Assembly: GCF_030687295.1 (NCBI RefSeq)
Contig: NZ_CP117425.1
Location: forward strand, 2,980,001 to 3,044,000
Reading direction: 5' to 3'
DNA: 64,000 bases
Source of the DNA: Pseudomonas beijingensis
GTDB lineage: Bacteria; Pseudomonadota; Gammaproteobacteria; Pseudomonadales; Pseudomonadaceae
Shown: in pieces, positions 28,653 through 37,030 of the stretch
Numbering within the stretch: position 1 is the first letter of the stretch
Layout: each line of letters begins with the position of its first letter
Made by a program: the position numbers and the translations under genes
Notes under the pieces: generated by a model
Database searches by the model: none
The model's input: the letters and a program-made list of their open reading frames with translations, nothing else
What the model was told of the DNA's origin: nothing

Positions 28653-28969
28653 CAGCTTGCATCCCGCAGGGCTAGTTGCACCCGGCCGTTCTCGACCCGG
28701 GCCGAATGATGATGGGCGCAGCCCACGTCGGGGGCCTGGGCCTGGCCGCTTTCCAGGTCGATCTGCCAGTTGTGCAGCGGGCAGGCCACGCGCTTGCCGT
28801 AGACCAACCCTTGGGACAACGGGCCGCCCTTGTGCGGGCAACGGTCATCCAGTGCGAACACTTCATCGTCGCTGGTGCGGAATATCGCGATATCGCCTTT
28901 GGGGCCATTGATGATGCGCGAACCGAGGATGTTGATCTCTTCCAGTGCGCAGATATCCAACCAGTTCAT
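28652..28969 (-). CDS. nirD: Nitrite reductase (NADH) small subunit NirD
   Basis: The protein has 105 residues and a Rieske-type [2Fe-2S] fold. The cluster ligands are in DRCPHKGGPLSQG and CPLHNWQIDL (C-x-H and C-x2-H). It overlaps the nirB stop by four bases (ATGA), showing translational coupling, and its own stop is coupled to the nitrate reductase start. It is the partner of NirB in cytoplasmic reduction of nitrite to ammonium. Confidence 0.94.
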   Translation of the reverse strand: MNWLDICALEEINILGSRIINGPKGDIAIFRTSDDEVFALDDRCPHKGGPLSQGLVYGKRVACPLHNWQIDLESGQAQAPDVGCAHHHSARVENGRVQLALRDAS

Positions 28970-31419
28970 GCCGGCACCTCCAGGTTCTTCACGGGGATGG
29001 CCTCGAACTCTTTCTTCAACTGAGGCTGTTCCAGGCGTTGCTTCCAAGGGTCCTGTTCCAGCGACAGGGAAAACTTCAGGCGTTCGTGGAGGGCCTTGCG
29101 TCGTTCGGGGTCTTCCAGCACGGCTTTCTTGATGTGCTCCATGCCAACCCGCTGCATGTAATGCACGGTGCGTTCGAGGTAGAAGGCTTCCTCACGGTAG
29201 AGCTGCAGGAAGGCGCCGTTGTATTCACGCACCTCTTCGGCGGTCTTGAGCTTGACGAAAAACTCGGCGACCTCGGTCTTGATCCCGCCGTTGCCACCGA
29301 TGTACATCTCCCAGCCGGAATCGACGCCGATAATGCCGACGTCCTTGATCCCGGCTTCCGAACAGTTGCGTGGGCAACCGGAGACGGCCAGCTTCACTTT
29401 GTGGGGCGACCACATGTTGAACAGGTCGTGTTCCAGCTCGATGCCCAGTTGGGTGGAGTTCTGCGTGCCGAAGCGGCAGAACTCGCTGCCCACGCAGGTC
29501 TTCACGGTGCGAATGGACTTGCCATAGGCGTGGCCGGAGGGCATGTCGAGGTCTTTCCAGACGCCGGGCAGGTCCTGCTTCTTGATCCCCAGCAAATCGA
29601 TGCGCTGCCCGCCCGTGACCTTGACCATCGGCACGTTGTATTTGTCGGCCACGTCGGCGATGCGCCGCAGCTCGGAGGGGTTGGTCACGCCGCCCCACAT
29701 CCGTGGAACCACGGAGTAGGTGCCGTCTTTCTGGATGTTGGCGTGGGCGCGTTCGTTGATCAGGCGCGACTGTGGGTCGTCGTGGGCTTCGCCGGGCCAG
29801 GTGGAAATCAGGTAGTAGTTCAATGCCGGACGGCAGGTGGCGCAGCCGTTCGGGGTGCGCCAGTTCAGGTAGCTCATGGTCCCGGCGATGCTCAGCAGGT
29901 GCTGGTCGCGGATCGCCTGGCGGATCTGGCCGTGGTTGAGGTCGCTGCAACCGCAGATGGCTTTTTCGCTTTTCGGCTTGACGTCCGCCGCACCGCCGAC
30001 GGTGTTGATCAGGATCTGTTCCACCAGGCCGGCGCAGGAACCGCAGGAACTGGCGGCCTTGGTGTGTTTTTTTACGTCATCGACGCTGAACAGCCCGTGT
30101 TCCTGGATCGCCTTGACGATGGTGCCCTTGCACACGCCATTGCAGCCGCAGACTTCGGCGCTGTCGGCCATGCTCATGGCTTTGTCCTGGCCCTGGTGGC
30201 CTACGTCGCCGAGTGCATTCTCACCGAACATCAGGTGATCGCGGATCTCGCTGATGCCGTGGTTCTCACGGATCTGGCGGAAATACCAGCCGCCGTCCGC
30301 GGTATCGCCGTACAGACAGGCACCGACCAGCACGTCATCCTTGATCACCAGTTTTTTGTAGACGCCGCCGATGGGGTCGGACAGGGTGATGGTCTCGGTG
30401 CCTTCGCCGCCCATGAAGTCGCCGGCGGAGAACAGGTCGATGCCGGTGACTTTCAACTTGGTCGACGTGACCGAACCCTTGTAAGTGGCGAAGCCCAGTT
30501 GCGCGAGGTGGTTGGCGCAGACTTTGGCTTGTTCGAACAGCGGTGCCACCAGGCCGTAGGCGGTGCCGCGGTGGCTGGCGCATTCACCGATGGCGTAGAT
30601 GCGTGGGTCGTAGGTTTGCATGGTGTCGTTGACCAGGATCCCGCGGTTGCACGGGATGCCGGATTTTTCCGCCAGTTCGGTGTTGGGGCGGATGCCGGCG
30701 GCCATCACCACCAGGTCGGCGGGGATGATGTCGCCGTTCTTGAACTGGACCGACCCGACCCGGCCATTGCCGGCATCGTGCAAGGCCTGGGTCTGTTCGC
30801 TGAGGCGGAATTTCAGGCCGCGGTTTTCCAGGGCGGTTTGCAGCAGTTGGCCGCTGGTCTTGTCCAGTTGCCGTTCCAGCAGCCATTCGCCCAGGTGCAC
30901 CACGGTCACGTCCATGCCCCGCAGCTTCAAGCCGTTGGCCGCTTCCAGGCCCAACAGGCCGCCACCGATGACCACGGCGTGCTTGTGGGTCTTGGCGGTA
31001 TCGATCATCGCCTGGGTGTCGGCGATGTCGCGGTAGCCGATCACGCCGTCCAGGCTGTTGCCGGGGATCGGCAGGATGAAGGGCGTGGAGCCGGTGGCGA
31101 TGAGCAGGCGGTCGTATTCGGCTTCGCTACCGTCTTCGGCGATGACCCGGCGCTTTATCCGGTCGATCTCCACCACCTTGCGGTTGAGCAGCAGCTTGAT
31201 GTTGTTGTCCAGGTACCAGCTCAGGTCGTTGAGCACGATCTCTTCGAACGTCTGCTCACCGGCCAGCACCGGCGAGAGCAGGATGCGGTTGTAGTTGGTG
31301 TGGGGCTCGGCGCCGAACACCGTGATGTCGTACAGCTCGTTGCTCAGCTTGAGCAGTTCCTCGAGGGTTCGAACCCCGGCCATGCCGTTGCCGATCATCA
31401 CCAGTTTGAGTTTTTTCAT
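28966..31419 (-). CDS. nirB: Nitrite reductase (NADH) large subunit NirB
   Basis: The protein has 817 residues. Domain order: FAD/NADH-binding (GNGMAGVRTLEEL, VVIGGGLLGLEAANGL), two BFD-like [2Fe-2S] segments (CGCNGVCKG...SCGSCAG, CGCSDLNHG...GCATCRP), then the siroheme/[4Fe-4S] sulfite-reductase-type region with cluster cysteines in TCVGSEFCRFG and SGCPRNCSEAG. Start ATG 31419 is preceded by GGAGAA. First gene of the nirB-nirD-nitrate reductase-cobA operon, with a long attenuated leader. Cytoplasmic, six-electron reduction of nitrite to ammonium with NADH. Confidence 0.96.
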   Translation of the reverse strand: MKKLKLVMIGNGMAGVRTLEELLKLSNELYDITVFGAEPHTNYNRILLSPVLAGEQTFEEIVLNDLSWYLDNNIKLLLNRKVVEIDRIKRRVIAEDGSEAEYDRLLIATGSTPFILPIPGNSLDGVIGYRDIADTQAMIDTAKTHKHAVVIGGGLLGLEAANGLKLRGMDVTVVHLGEWLLERQLDKTSGQLLQTALENRGLKFRLSEQTQALHDAGNGRVGSVQFKNGDIIPADLVVMAAGIRPNTELAEKSGIPCNRGILVNDTMQTYDPRIYAIGECASHRGTAYGLVAPLFEQAKVCANHLAQLGFATYKGSVTSTKLKVTGIDLFSAGDFMGGEGTETITLSDPIGGVYKKLVIKDDVLVGACLYGDTADGGWYFRQIRENHGISEIRDHLMFGENALGDVGHQGQDKAMSMADSAEVCGCNGVCKGTIVKAIQEHGLFSVDDVKKHTKAASSCGSCAGLVEQILINTVGGAADVKPKSEKAICGCSDLNHGQIRQAIRDQHLLSIAGTMSYLNWRTPNGCATCRPALNYYLISTWPGEAHDDPQSRLINERAHANIQKDGTYSVVPRMWGGVTNPSELRRIADVADKYNVPMVKVTGGQRIDLLGIKKQDLPGVWKDLDMPSGHAYGKSIRTVKTCVGSEFCRFGTQNSTQLGIELEHDLFNMWSPHKVKLAVSGCPRNCSEAGIKDVGIIGVDSGWEMYIGGNGGIKTEVAEFFVKLKTAEEVREYNGAFLQLYREEAFYLERTVHYMQRVGMEHIKKAVLEDPERRKALHERLKFSLSLEQDPWKQRLEQPQLKKEFEAIPVKNLEVPA

Positions 31420-31489
31420 CAGGGTTCTCCGCAAGCTCAGGTCCGTTTCATCACGGCGATCGGACTGGCTCGGCAATTTTTACGAAAAC

Positions 31490-31530
31490 AAAAAAAGGCG
31501 TCCCGCTAGCAAGCTAGCGAGGACGCCTTT
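31490..31530 (-). terminator. Intrinsic terminator (attenuator) in the nirB leader
   Basis: On the minus strand the stem GGCGTCC-(T)-CGCTAGC pairs with GCTAGCG-GGACGCC around TT, followed by eight T. It lies about 70 bases before the nirB start and after the promoter, so it should stop transcription unless the 5' arm is captured by the overlapping hexaloop hairpin at 31520-31535. Confidence 0.85.
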
Positions 31531-31578
31531 GTCCTGGTCCCGTTCTCTCGGGAAGCACCGCCTTCATCGTTGGAGGCG
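31520..31578 (-). promoter_or_regulatory. ANTAR-type hexaloop hairpins in nirB leader (NasT target)
   Basis: Read on the minus strand, three hairpins with six-base loops having A1 and G4 follow one another: CGCCTCC-AACGAT-GAAGGCG (31559-31578, one mismatch), TCCCG-AGAGAA-CGGGA (31538-31553) and AGGAC-AAAGGC-GTCCT (31520-31535). The last shares bases with the 5' arm of the terminator, so the two structures exclude each other. The tandem A1/G4 hexaloop is the known ANTAR protein target. Antitermination by NasT in this leader is established for P. aeruginosa nirBD. Confidence 0.8.
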
Positions 31579-31605
31579 TTGCTTTATGTATGGTGAGAGA
31601 GGTTA

Positions 31606-31622
31606 TGCAGTGGTTGTGCCAA
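31606..31622 (-). promoter_or_regulatory. Sigma-54-type promoter of the nirB operon
   Basis: On the minus strand TTGGCACAACCACTGCA has the GG-N10-GC spacing and -24/-12 elements (TTGGCAC, CTGCA). The start would lie near 31595, just before the first hexaloop hairpin, giving a leader of about 175 bases. Nitrogen control through NtrC is the expected second input. Confidence 0.7.
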
Positions 31623-31754
31623 CTGGCTCTAAGGTGCGGATTTATTGAGCAGCGAGCTGATTGAGCGGATTGGGGTGGGGTTTATTGCACCGAATCAAAG
31701 CGTGTTGCCCGGTAATGGAGCGTGGGGCCGATAGCTTTTTAGTGGCAGGCAGGC

Positions 31755-31855
31755 CGCCATCGCGAGCAAGCTTTGCTCCCACAGCAGATCCCTTGTGGCA
31801 GCAAATGCCCTGTGACAGCAGGTCCCTTGTGGGAGCAAAGCTTGCTCGCGATGGG
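31755..31855. repeat. REP doublet between kinase gene and nirB
   Basis: Inverted copies of the CAAGCTTTGCTCCCAC / GTGGGAGCAAAGCTTG variant, with two degraded copies (CTTGTGGCAGCAAA, CTGTGACAGCAGG) in between. The 448-base gap 31420-31867 thus holds the nirB leader, its promoter and this repeat. Confidence 0.8.
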
Positions 31856-31867
31856 GACGACCGGATT

Positions 31868-33538
31868 TCAGCTGTGAAACATCAGAAACAACAACACAAC
31901 ATTCACCACCAACGACACCAGTGCCAACGTCCGCCAGACCTTCAGCGGCTCCCTTTCCAGCAACGGCCTGGGCCTTACGCTCAAGCTGCGGCGTTCGCCC
32001 TGTTCCAGCAGCAACAGCCATTCCTCGGCGGTTTCAAAGCGCTGGCCCGGGTCCGCCGCGACGGCGCGTTCCAGGCTTTGCCCAAGCCATTCAGCCAGGT
32101 CCGGCCGATAGCGGTTGGCACTGACCGGCACGCCAAAGCGCGGGCGCTGGAAGGCTTCGATTTCGCCGTAGGGATAGTGCCCGGTCAGCAGGAAATACAA
32201 GGTCACGCCGACGGCATACAAATCCTGTTGCGCCGTGGGTGCGGTGCCGCCGAAGGCTTCCGGGGCAATGTAGCTGGGCGTACCGGGCAAGACGTTGGCC
32301 TGGTCCTCGGACAGGCCCGGGCAGTAGGCCAGGCCGAAATCCAGCAAGCGCAACTCCCCGTCGTCACCCAGGTGCAGGTTTTCCGGCTTGATGTCGCGGT
32401 GGTAGATCTGCCTTCGATGCAACAGGCCCACCGCCCGCATCAGCCGTTGCGCCAGGTCCTGCCATTGGGCCAGGGGCAATGGCCCGGCCTGGTTGAACAG
32501 CTCGGCCAGGGTCGCGCCCGGATACTCGCGCATCACATAGTACAAATGCTGACGCTGGGGAACGCCATGGACCTCGGGAAACTGCCGCCCGGCGACGCGC
32601 TTGAGAAACCATTCCTCCGAGAGCAAGGCCTGTCCAGCCCGGCTGTCGTCCCGTAGCTGCACGGGCAAGGTTTTCAGCAACCAGGGTTGGCCCTGGCCGT
32701 CATGTACCCGGTAGAGCAACGATTGCTGGCTCTGGCCAAGCAGGCCTTCGACCTGCCAGCCCTCGAACACCTGGCCCGGTTTCAGCATGGGGGGCAGGGG
32801 CCATTGCTGCAGTTGGATCAAGGCATCGCCGATGCTGGCTTCGCCCAGGGCATCGACCCGCACCAACAACGCGCTGGCGTTGTCCTGGCTGCCGGCCAGG
32901 TGCGCGGCGTTGACCAGCGTCTGGGCCGCGAGGTCCAGGTCCGGTTGGTCGCGAAGGATGCCGGCGATGGCCGTGTCCCCCAGGACGGCCCAGACGCCAT
33001 CGCTGAGCAACACGAACGTTTCGTCGGTGCGCAGTTCACCGTCGAGAAAGTCGAGAATCAGGTGTTGATCCAGTCCCAGGGCCCGCTTGAGCACATGCTG
33101 CATGCCTTGCTGTTCCCAGACGTGATCTTCGCTGACCCGTTGCAAGTGATCGGCGTGCCAGCGATAGACCCGGCAATCACCCACGTGGGCCAGGGTGAAG
33201 CGCCGGCCTCGCAGGACCAGGGCGCTGACGGTGGTGAGCAGCGGTTGCCCGCCACCGTTGGCCTGCAGCCAGCGATTCTGCGCCAGTAACAAGCGGTCCA
33301 GCGCCTGGGCCACGCCCCAGGTTTGCGGCGTGGAATAGTAGTCCAGGGCCAGGGCCTGCAAGGTCGAACGGGCGGCCAATCCGCCATCGGCGCATTGGCT
33401 CACGCCGTCGGCGATGGCGAACAGGTAACCCTTGCTGGCGGCCAGGGCCGGGGCGGGGGTGACCAGGCGCAGGGCGTCCTGGTTTTCCTCCCGCGGGCCG
33501 ATGGCACTGGCTTCGGCGAAGCTCAATTGCAGGCTCAT
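31868..33538 (-). CDS. PP2C phosphatase / Ser-Thr protein kinase fusion with C-terminal membrane anchor
   Basis: The protein has 556 residues. Residues 1-235 form a PP2C-type phosphatase (GPREENQDA, FAIADGVSQCADGG, AHVGDCRVYRW, VLLSDGVWAVLGD, GSQDNASALLVRV). Residues 260-520 form a eukaryote-like kinase with VHDGQGQPWLLKTL, catalytic HRDIKPEN, LLDFGLAYC and APEAFGG. The C-terminus has one membrane helix (TLALVSLVVNVVLLFLMF). Most metal and ATP ligands are present, so both activities are plausible. It lies 9 bases after the nitrate transporter, as does PA1782 in P. aeruginosa, which implies a link to nitrate uptake. Its targets cannot be read from sequence. Confidence 0.9.
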   Translation of the reverse strand: MSLQLSFAEASAIGPREENQDALRLVTPAPALAASKGYLFAIADGVSQCADGGLAARSTLQALALDYYSTPQTWGVAQALDRLLLAQNRWLQANGGGQPLLTTVSALVLRGRRFTLAHVGDCRVYRWHADHLQRVSEDHVWEQQGMQHVLKRALGLDQHLILDFLDGELRTDETFVLLSDGVWAVLGDTAIAGILRDQPDLDLAAQTLVNAAHLAGSQDNASALLVRVDALGEASIGDALIQLQQWPLPPMLKPGQVFEGWQVEGLLGQSQQSLLYRVHDGQGQPWLLKTLPVQLRDDSRAGQALLSEEWFLKRVAGRQFPEVHGVPQRQHLYYVMREYPGATLAELFNQAGPLPLAQWQDLAQRLMRAVGLLHRRQIYHRDIKPENLHLGDDGELRLLDFGLAYCPGLSEDQANVLPGTPSYIAPEAFGGTAPTAQQDLYAVGVTLYFLLTGHYPYGEIEAFQRPRFGVPVSANRYRPDLAEWLGQSLERAVAADPGQRFETAEEWLLLLEQGERRSLSVRPRPLLEREPLKVWRTLALVSLVVNVVLLFLMFHS

Positions 33539-33547
33539 GGTTGCAGG

Positions 33548-34759
33548 TTATACCCGAGCAGCGGTGACGGCTGCCGAACCCCAAGTGGTTCTCCAGCGAC
33601 GCTTGACACCGTGCAGGCCGAACCAGGCCAGGACACCGAGGCTGGCGAACAACCACAGGGCCAGTTGATAGCTGCCGGTGCTTTGTTTGATCGCGCCCAT
33701 GCCCGCCGCCAGGGCGAAGCCGCCGATGCCGCCGGCCATGCCGATCAGCCCGGTCATCACGCCGATTTCGCGACGGAAGCGTTGTGGCACCAGTTGGAAC
33801 ACCGCGCCGTTGCCCGCACCCAAACCGAGCATGGTGCAAACGAACAGGGCCAGGGCCGCATAGGAACTCGGCAGGTTGAAGCCCACCGCGGCGATGCAGA
33901 CTGCAGCAACGGTGTACATGCCGAGCAAGGTGCGGATGCCACCGAAACGGTCCGCCAGGGCGCCACCCAAGGGACGCATCAGACTGCCACCGAAGACGCA
34001 GGCAGCGGTGTAGTAGCCGGCGGTGACGGGGCTCAGGCCGTATTGGTCGTTGAAGTAGCCGGGCAGGGCGCTGGCCAGGCCGATGAAACCGCCGAAGGTC
34101 ACGCTGTAGAAGAACATGAACCACCAGCTGTCACGGTCGCCCAGGGCCTTGAGGTAGTCGGCCATGGATTTGGCTTTCGGCCGTTCGGGAGCGTTCTTGG
34201 CCAGCCAGGCGAAGAGGACCAGGGTCAACACCAGCGGGATCAGCGCGAAGCCGAACACGTTGGTCCAGCCGAAGGCTACGGCCATGACCGGAGCGATCAA
34301 CGCCGCGAGCACGGTGCCCGAGTTACCGGCGCCAGCGATGCCCATGGCCTTGCCCTGGTGTTGTGGCGGATACCACTGGGAAGCCAGCGGCAGGGCCACG
34401 GCGAACGAAGCGCCGGCCACGCCCAGGAACAGGCCGAGCAGCAGGGCTTGTTCGTAGCTGTGGATGCCCAGTTTCCAGGCGCAAAACAACGCACCGATCA
34501 CAATCACCTGGCCGACCATGCCGGCGGTTTTCGGCGAGATGCGATCGGCCAGCAAGCCCATGAACAGACGCAGTACGGCACCGGCCAGGATCGGCGTCGC
34601 GACCATCAGGCCGCGTTGCTGGGTGGTCAGGTGCAGGTCGGCGGAGATCTGCACTGCCAGTGGACCGAGCAGGTACCAGACCATGAAACTCAGGTCGAAA
34701 TAGAGGAAGGCCGCGCACAGTGTCGGGGTGTGGCCGGATTTCCAGAAGCTTGAATTCAT
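33548..34759 (-). CDS. Nitrate/nitrite transporter (MFS, NNP family)
   Basis: The protein has 403 residues and about 12 membrane helices. NNP-family nitrate signatures are GNSGTVLAALIAP (helix 5) and GLGAGNGAVFQLVP (helix 8), together with MFS loop motifs (GLLADRISPK, GGALADRFGG). Inner membrane nitrate importer for assimilation, the counterpart of PA1783 (called nasA there). First gene of a transporter-kinase operon behind an ANTAR-type leader and a sigma-54-type promoter. Confidence 0.92.
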   Translation of the reverse strand: MNSSFWKSGHTPTLCAAFLYFDLSFMVWYLLGPLAVQISADLHLTTQQRGLMVATPILAGAVLRLFMGLLADRISPKTAGMVGQVIVIGALFCAWKLGIHSYEQALLLGLFLGVAGASFAVALPLASQWYPPQHQGKAMGIAGAGNSGTVLAALIAPVMAVAFGWTNVFGFALIPLVLTLVLFAWLAKNAPERPKAKSMADYLKALGDRDSWWFMFFYSVTFGGFIGLASALPGYFNDQYGLSPVTAGYYTAACVFGGSLMRPLGGALADRFGGIRTLLGMYTVAAVCIAAVGFNLPSSYAALALFVCTMLGLGAGNGAVFQLVPQRFRREIGVMTGLIGMAGGIGGFALAAGMGAIKQSTGSYQLALWLFASLGVLAWFGLHGVKRRWRTTWGSAAVTAARV

Positions 34760-34853
34760 CGCGCACCTCAGCTGTAAAAGTCTCGAGAAATGAGTCAGTG
34801 CTCAGAAGCAGTGCGCCGTCTGTGGTCGCACCACCGGCTCCGAAGAGCCAAAA

Positions 34854-34905
34854 CAAAAAAACGCCGCAACCCGGATTGCCAGAGAGGCAAGGTGGGTGTG
34901 CGACG
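34854..34905 (-). terminator. Intrinsic terminator (attenuator) in the transporter leader
   Basis: On the minus strand CGTCGCA-(C)-ACCC pairs with GGGTTGCGGCG around an inner hairpin TTGCC-TCTCT-GGCAA and is followed by eight T. It lies about 100 bases before the transporter start. Its 5' arm includes GTCG of the hexaloop hairpin at 34901-34914. Confidence 0.8.
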
Positions 34906-34941
34906 TCTTTGTCGTAGGTGGGGCAACCGCCGTTGGTTACC
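34901..34941 (-). promoter_or_regulatory. ANTAR-type tandem hexaloop hairpins in transporter leader
   Basis: On the minus strand GGTAACC-AACGGC-GGTTGCC (34922-34941) is followed after seven bases by CGAC-AAAGAC-GTCG (34901-34914). Both loops have six bases with A at 1 and G at 4. The second hairpin overlaps the terminator, so NasT bound to the pair would prevent termination. The first hairpin begins within a few bases of the predicted transcription start. Confidence 0.8.
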
Positions 34942-34954
34942 TGTGGGATTGCTT

Positions 34955-34972
34955 AAGCGAGATCTGTGCCAA
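34955..34972 (-). promoter_or_regulatory. Sigma-54-type promoter of the transporter-kinase operon
   Basis: On the minus strand TTGGCACAGATCTCGCTT has the GG-N10-GC spacing. The -24 element TTGGCAC is identical to that of the nirB promoter. The start would lie near 34945. Confidence 0.7.
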
Positions 34973-34992
34973 CAGGAGGGATTGGCGTGAGG

Positions 34993-35186
34993 GCTATCGC
35001 GAGCAAGCTCGCTCCCACAATGGATCTTCAGTGGGCACAATACCTGTGGGAGCGGGCTTGCTCGCGAAGGCGTCCGGTCAGTCGACATCGATGTTGAATG
35101 GAAAGCCGCTTTCGCGAGCAAGCCCGCTCCCACATTGGAACTCCAGTGGCTACAGGACCTGTGGGAGCGAGCTTGCTCGCGATGGC
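34993..35186. repeat. Four-copy REP cluster between transporter and nasT
   Basis: Copies near 34996-35019 (inverted), 35044-35067 (direct, GCGGGC variant), 35112-35133 (inverted, GCCCGC variant) and 35160-35182 (direct). The middle pair is a doublet of the GCGGGC type flanked by half doublets of the GCGAGC type. The joining piece TGGATCTTCAGTGGGC recurs in the 44 kb array. The 451-base gap 34760-35210 is fully used by this cluster and the transporter leader. Confidence 0.82.
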
Positions 35187-35210
35187 GTCAGGCCAGGCGC
35201 TACAAGGCTG

Positions 35211-35786
35211 TCAGCCGAGCAACTCGTTCATGGCAATGATCTGCTCCGCCACCTGGATCAGCTTCTGCTGGCGGCTCATGGCCTGGCGGCGCATCAGGGT
35301 ATAGGCCTGTTCTTCGTTGCACTCCTTCATCTTCATCAGCATGCCCTTGGCCAGTTCGATGCGCTTGCGTTCGGCCAGTTGCTGGTCCCGGGCCAGGAGT
35401 TGGGCACGCAGGGCCTGGTCGCTTTCGAAGCGGGCCATGGCCACGTCGAGGATCGGTTGCAGGCGCGCAGCGTGGATGCCTTCGACGATGTAGGCACTGA
35501 CGCCCGACTTGATCGCCTGGCGCATCACATTGGGGTCGTGCTCGTCGGTAAACATGACGATCGGTCGTGGCTGGTCGCGGCTGACCAGCACCACTTGTTC
35601 CATCACATCGCGTCCGGGTGACTCGGTATCGATCAGGATCACGTCCGGACGCACCGTTTCGACGCGCGCCGGCAGGTCGATGGTCAGGCCGGATTCGTCG
35701 ATCACTTCGAAGCCGGCCTCAATCAGGGCAGCCTTGAGGCGGCCGACTTTTTTCGCGGTGTCGTTGATCAGCAGGATACGCAGCAT
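35211..35786 (-). CDS. nasT: ANTAR-domain antiterminator NasT
   Basis: The protein has 191 residues. It has an N-terminal receiver-like domain (LRILLINDTAKKVGRL, VILIDTESPGRDV) and a C-terminal ANTAR RNA-binding domain (LAERKRIELAKGMLMKMKECNEEQAYTLMRRQAMSRQQKL...AEQII). It binds tandem hexaloop hairpins in nitrate-assimilation leaders and blocks termination when nitrate releases it from NasS. Two fitting leaders are within 4 kb. It follows nasS by 14 bases. Cytoplasmic. Confidence 0.95.
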   Translation of the reverse strand: MLRILLINDTAKKVGRLKAALIEAGFEVIDESGLTIDLPARVETVRPDVILIDTESPGRDVMEQVVLVSRDQPRPIVMFTDEHDPNVMRQAIKSGVSAYIVEGIHAARLQPILDVAMARFESDQALRAQLLARDQQLAERKRIELAKGMLMKMKECNEEQAYTLMRRQAMSRQQKLIQVAEQIIAMNELLG

Positions 35787-35800
35787 GGTCGTGGCTCCTG

Positions 35801-37012
35801 TCAGCGGCTGGCGAGAAGGGGAGCCGCATCGCTCAAGGCGTGCAGTTTGAAGCTGCGGGCGTACCCGGCCGGGTCCGAGCCGTCCCAGGTGGTGCCGTCG
35901 ATCAGTTGGCTGCTGCGCATGTCCTGGTCCGCAGACGCGATGTCGAGTGCAGCGCAGGCTTCACGGTACAGTTTGAGCTGTTGGACGTCCCTGGCCACGG
36001 CCAGGTAATCCGGGTCTTCACGCAGCAGGCCCCAGCGACGGAACTGGGTCATGAACCACATGCCGTCGGACAGGTACGGCAGGTTCACTTCGCCGCCGCC
36101 ATGAAAGCGCATTGCGTGGGGATCCTGCCAGCTGTTGCCCAAGCCGTCGGCATAGATCCCCAGCAGGCGCGGCTCGATGCAGTCCAGCGGGGCGTCGAGG
36201 TATTCCGGTGCACTCAATAGTTGCGCGGTGCTGCGGCGGTTTTCGTTGCTCTGTTCGATGAAGCGGCTGGCTTCGAGGATTGCCATCACCAAGGCCCGGG
36301 CGGTATTGGGGTATTGCTCGACGAACGCCTGGGTGCAGCCCAGGACTTTTTCCGGGTGGTCGGGCCAGATGGTCTGGGTGGTCGCAAGGGTAAAACCGAG
36401 GTTCTGCTTCACCGCGCTGGCGCACCACGGCTCGCCGACACAAAACCCGTCGATGCGCCCGGCTTGCAGGTGCGCGATCATTTGCGGCGGCGGCACCACC
36501 ACACTGTCGACGTCCGACAAGGGGTGGATGCCCTGGGCTGCAAGCCAGTAATAGAGCCACATGGCGTGGGTGCCGGTGGGGAAGGTCTGGGCGAAGGTCA
36601 GTTTCGGGCGAGTTTGGTGCACGTGCCGTTCCAGTGCTTCAGGACTGGTCACGCCTTGGGCCTGCAAGCCATGGGACAGGTTGATGCTCTGGCCGTTCTG
36701 GTTCAGCCCCATCAGCACCGCCATGTCGGTCGGTGCCACGCCGCCGATGCCCAGATGCACCGCATAGATCAGGCCATACAGGCTGTGGGCGGCATCGATT
36801 TCACCGCTGACCAGTTTGTCCCGCAGGTTGGCCCAGGACGCTTGGCGCTTGAGGTTCAGGGTCAGGCCGTAGGGTTGGGCGAAGCCCTGGGTGGCAGCGA
36901 CCACCACCGGGGCACAGTCGCTCAAGGCCATGAAACCGAGGTTGATCGCGCTCTTTTCCGGGGCATCGCTGCCGTTGACCCAGGCCAGGGGGTTGGCTGG
37001 AACTTCATTCAT
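35801..37012 (-). CDS. nasS: Nitrate-sensing NasS (NrtA/CmpA-like)
   Basis: The protein has 403 residues from ATG 37012, which is preceded by GGAAGGTG. It resembles the nitrate-binding protein NrtA ([55 protein letters not shown]) but lacks a signal peptide and lipobox, as expected for the cytoplasmic sensor that holds NasT inactive when nitrate is absent. It forms an operon with nasT. A terminator lies directly upstream. Confidence 0.94.
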   Translation of the reverse strand: MNEVPANPLAWVNGSDAPEKSAINLGFMALSDCAPVVVAATQGFAQPYGLTLNLKRQASWANLRDKLVSGEIDAAHSLYGLIYAVHLGIGGVAPTDMAVLMGLNQNGQSINLSHGLQAQGVTSPEALERHVHQTRPKLTFAQTFPTGTHAMWLYYWLAAQGIHPLSDVDSVVVPPPQMIAHLQAGRIDGFCVGEPWCASAVKQNLGFTLATTQTIWPDHPEKVLGCTQAFVEQYPNTARALVMAILEASRFIEQSNENRRSTAQLLSAPEYLDAPLDCIEPRLLGIYADGLGNSWQDPHAMRFHGGGEVNLPYLSDGMWFMTQFRRWGLLREDPDYLAVARDVQQLKLYREACAALDIASADQDMRSSQLIDGTTWDGSDPAGYARSFKLHALSDAAPLLASR

Positions 37013-37030
37013 CGGTATCACCTTCCGCAT

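Noticed and set aside
25722..28709. Very long plus-strand open frame (995 codons) opposite the nitrate reductase gene
   Set aside because: It is an antisense shadow caused by high GC content. Its translation has no recognisable domain, and the minus strand encodes a complete molybdopterin enzyme.
28945..31509. Plus-strand open frame of 854 codons opposite nirB
   Set aside because: Antisense shadow; composition is typical of reversed high-GC codons, and nirB on the other strand is complete.
31623..31750. NtrC binding sites upstream of the nirB sigma-54 promoter
   Set aside because: Only half sites (TGCACC, GGTGC) were found at unsuitable spacing, so no site is claimed.
34896..35621. Plus-strand open frame across the REP cluster and nasT
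   Set aside because: Reads through palindromic repeats and is antisense to nasT.
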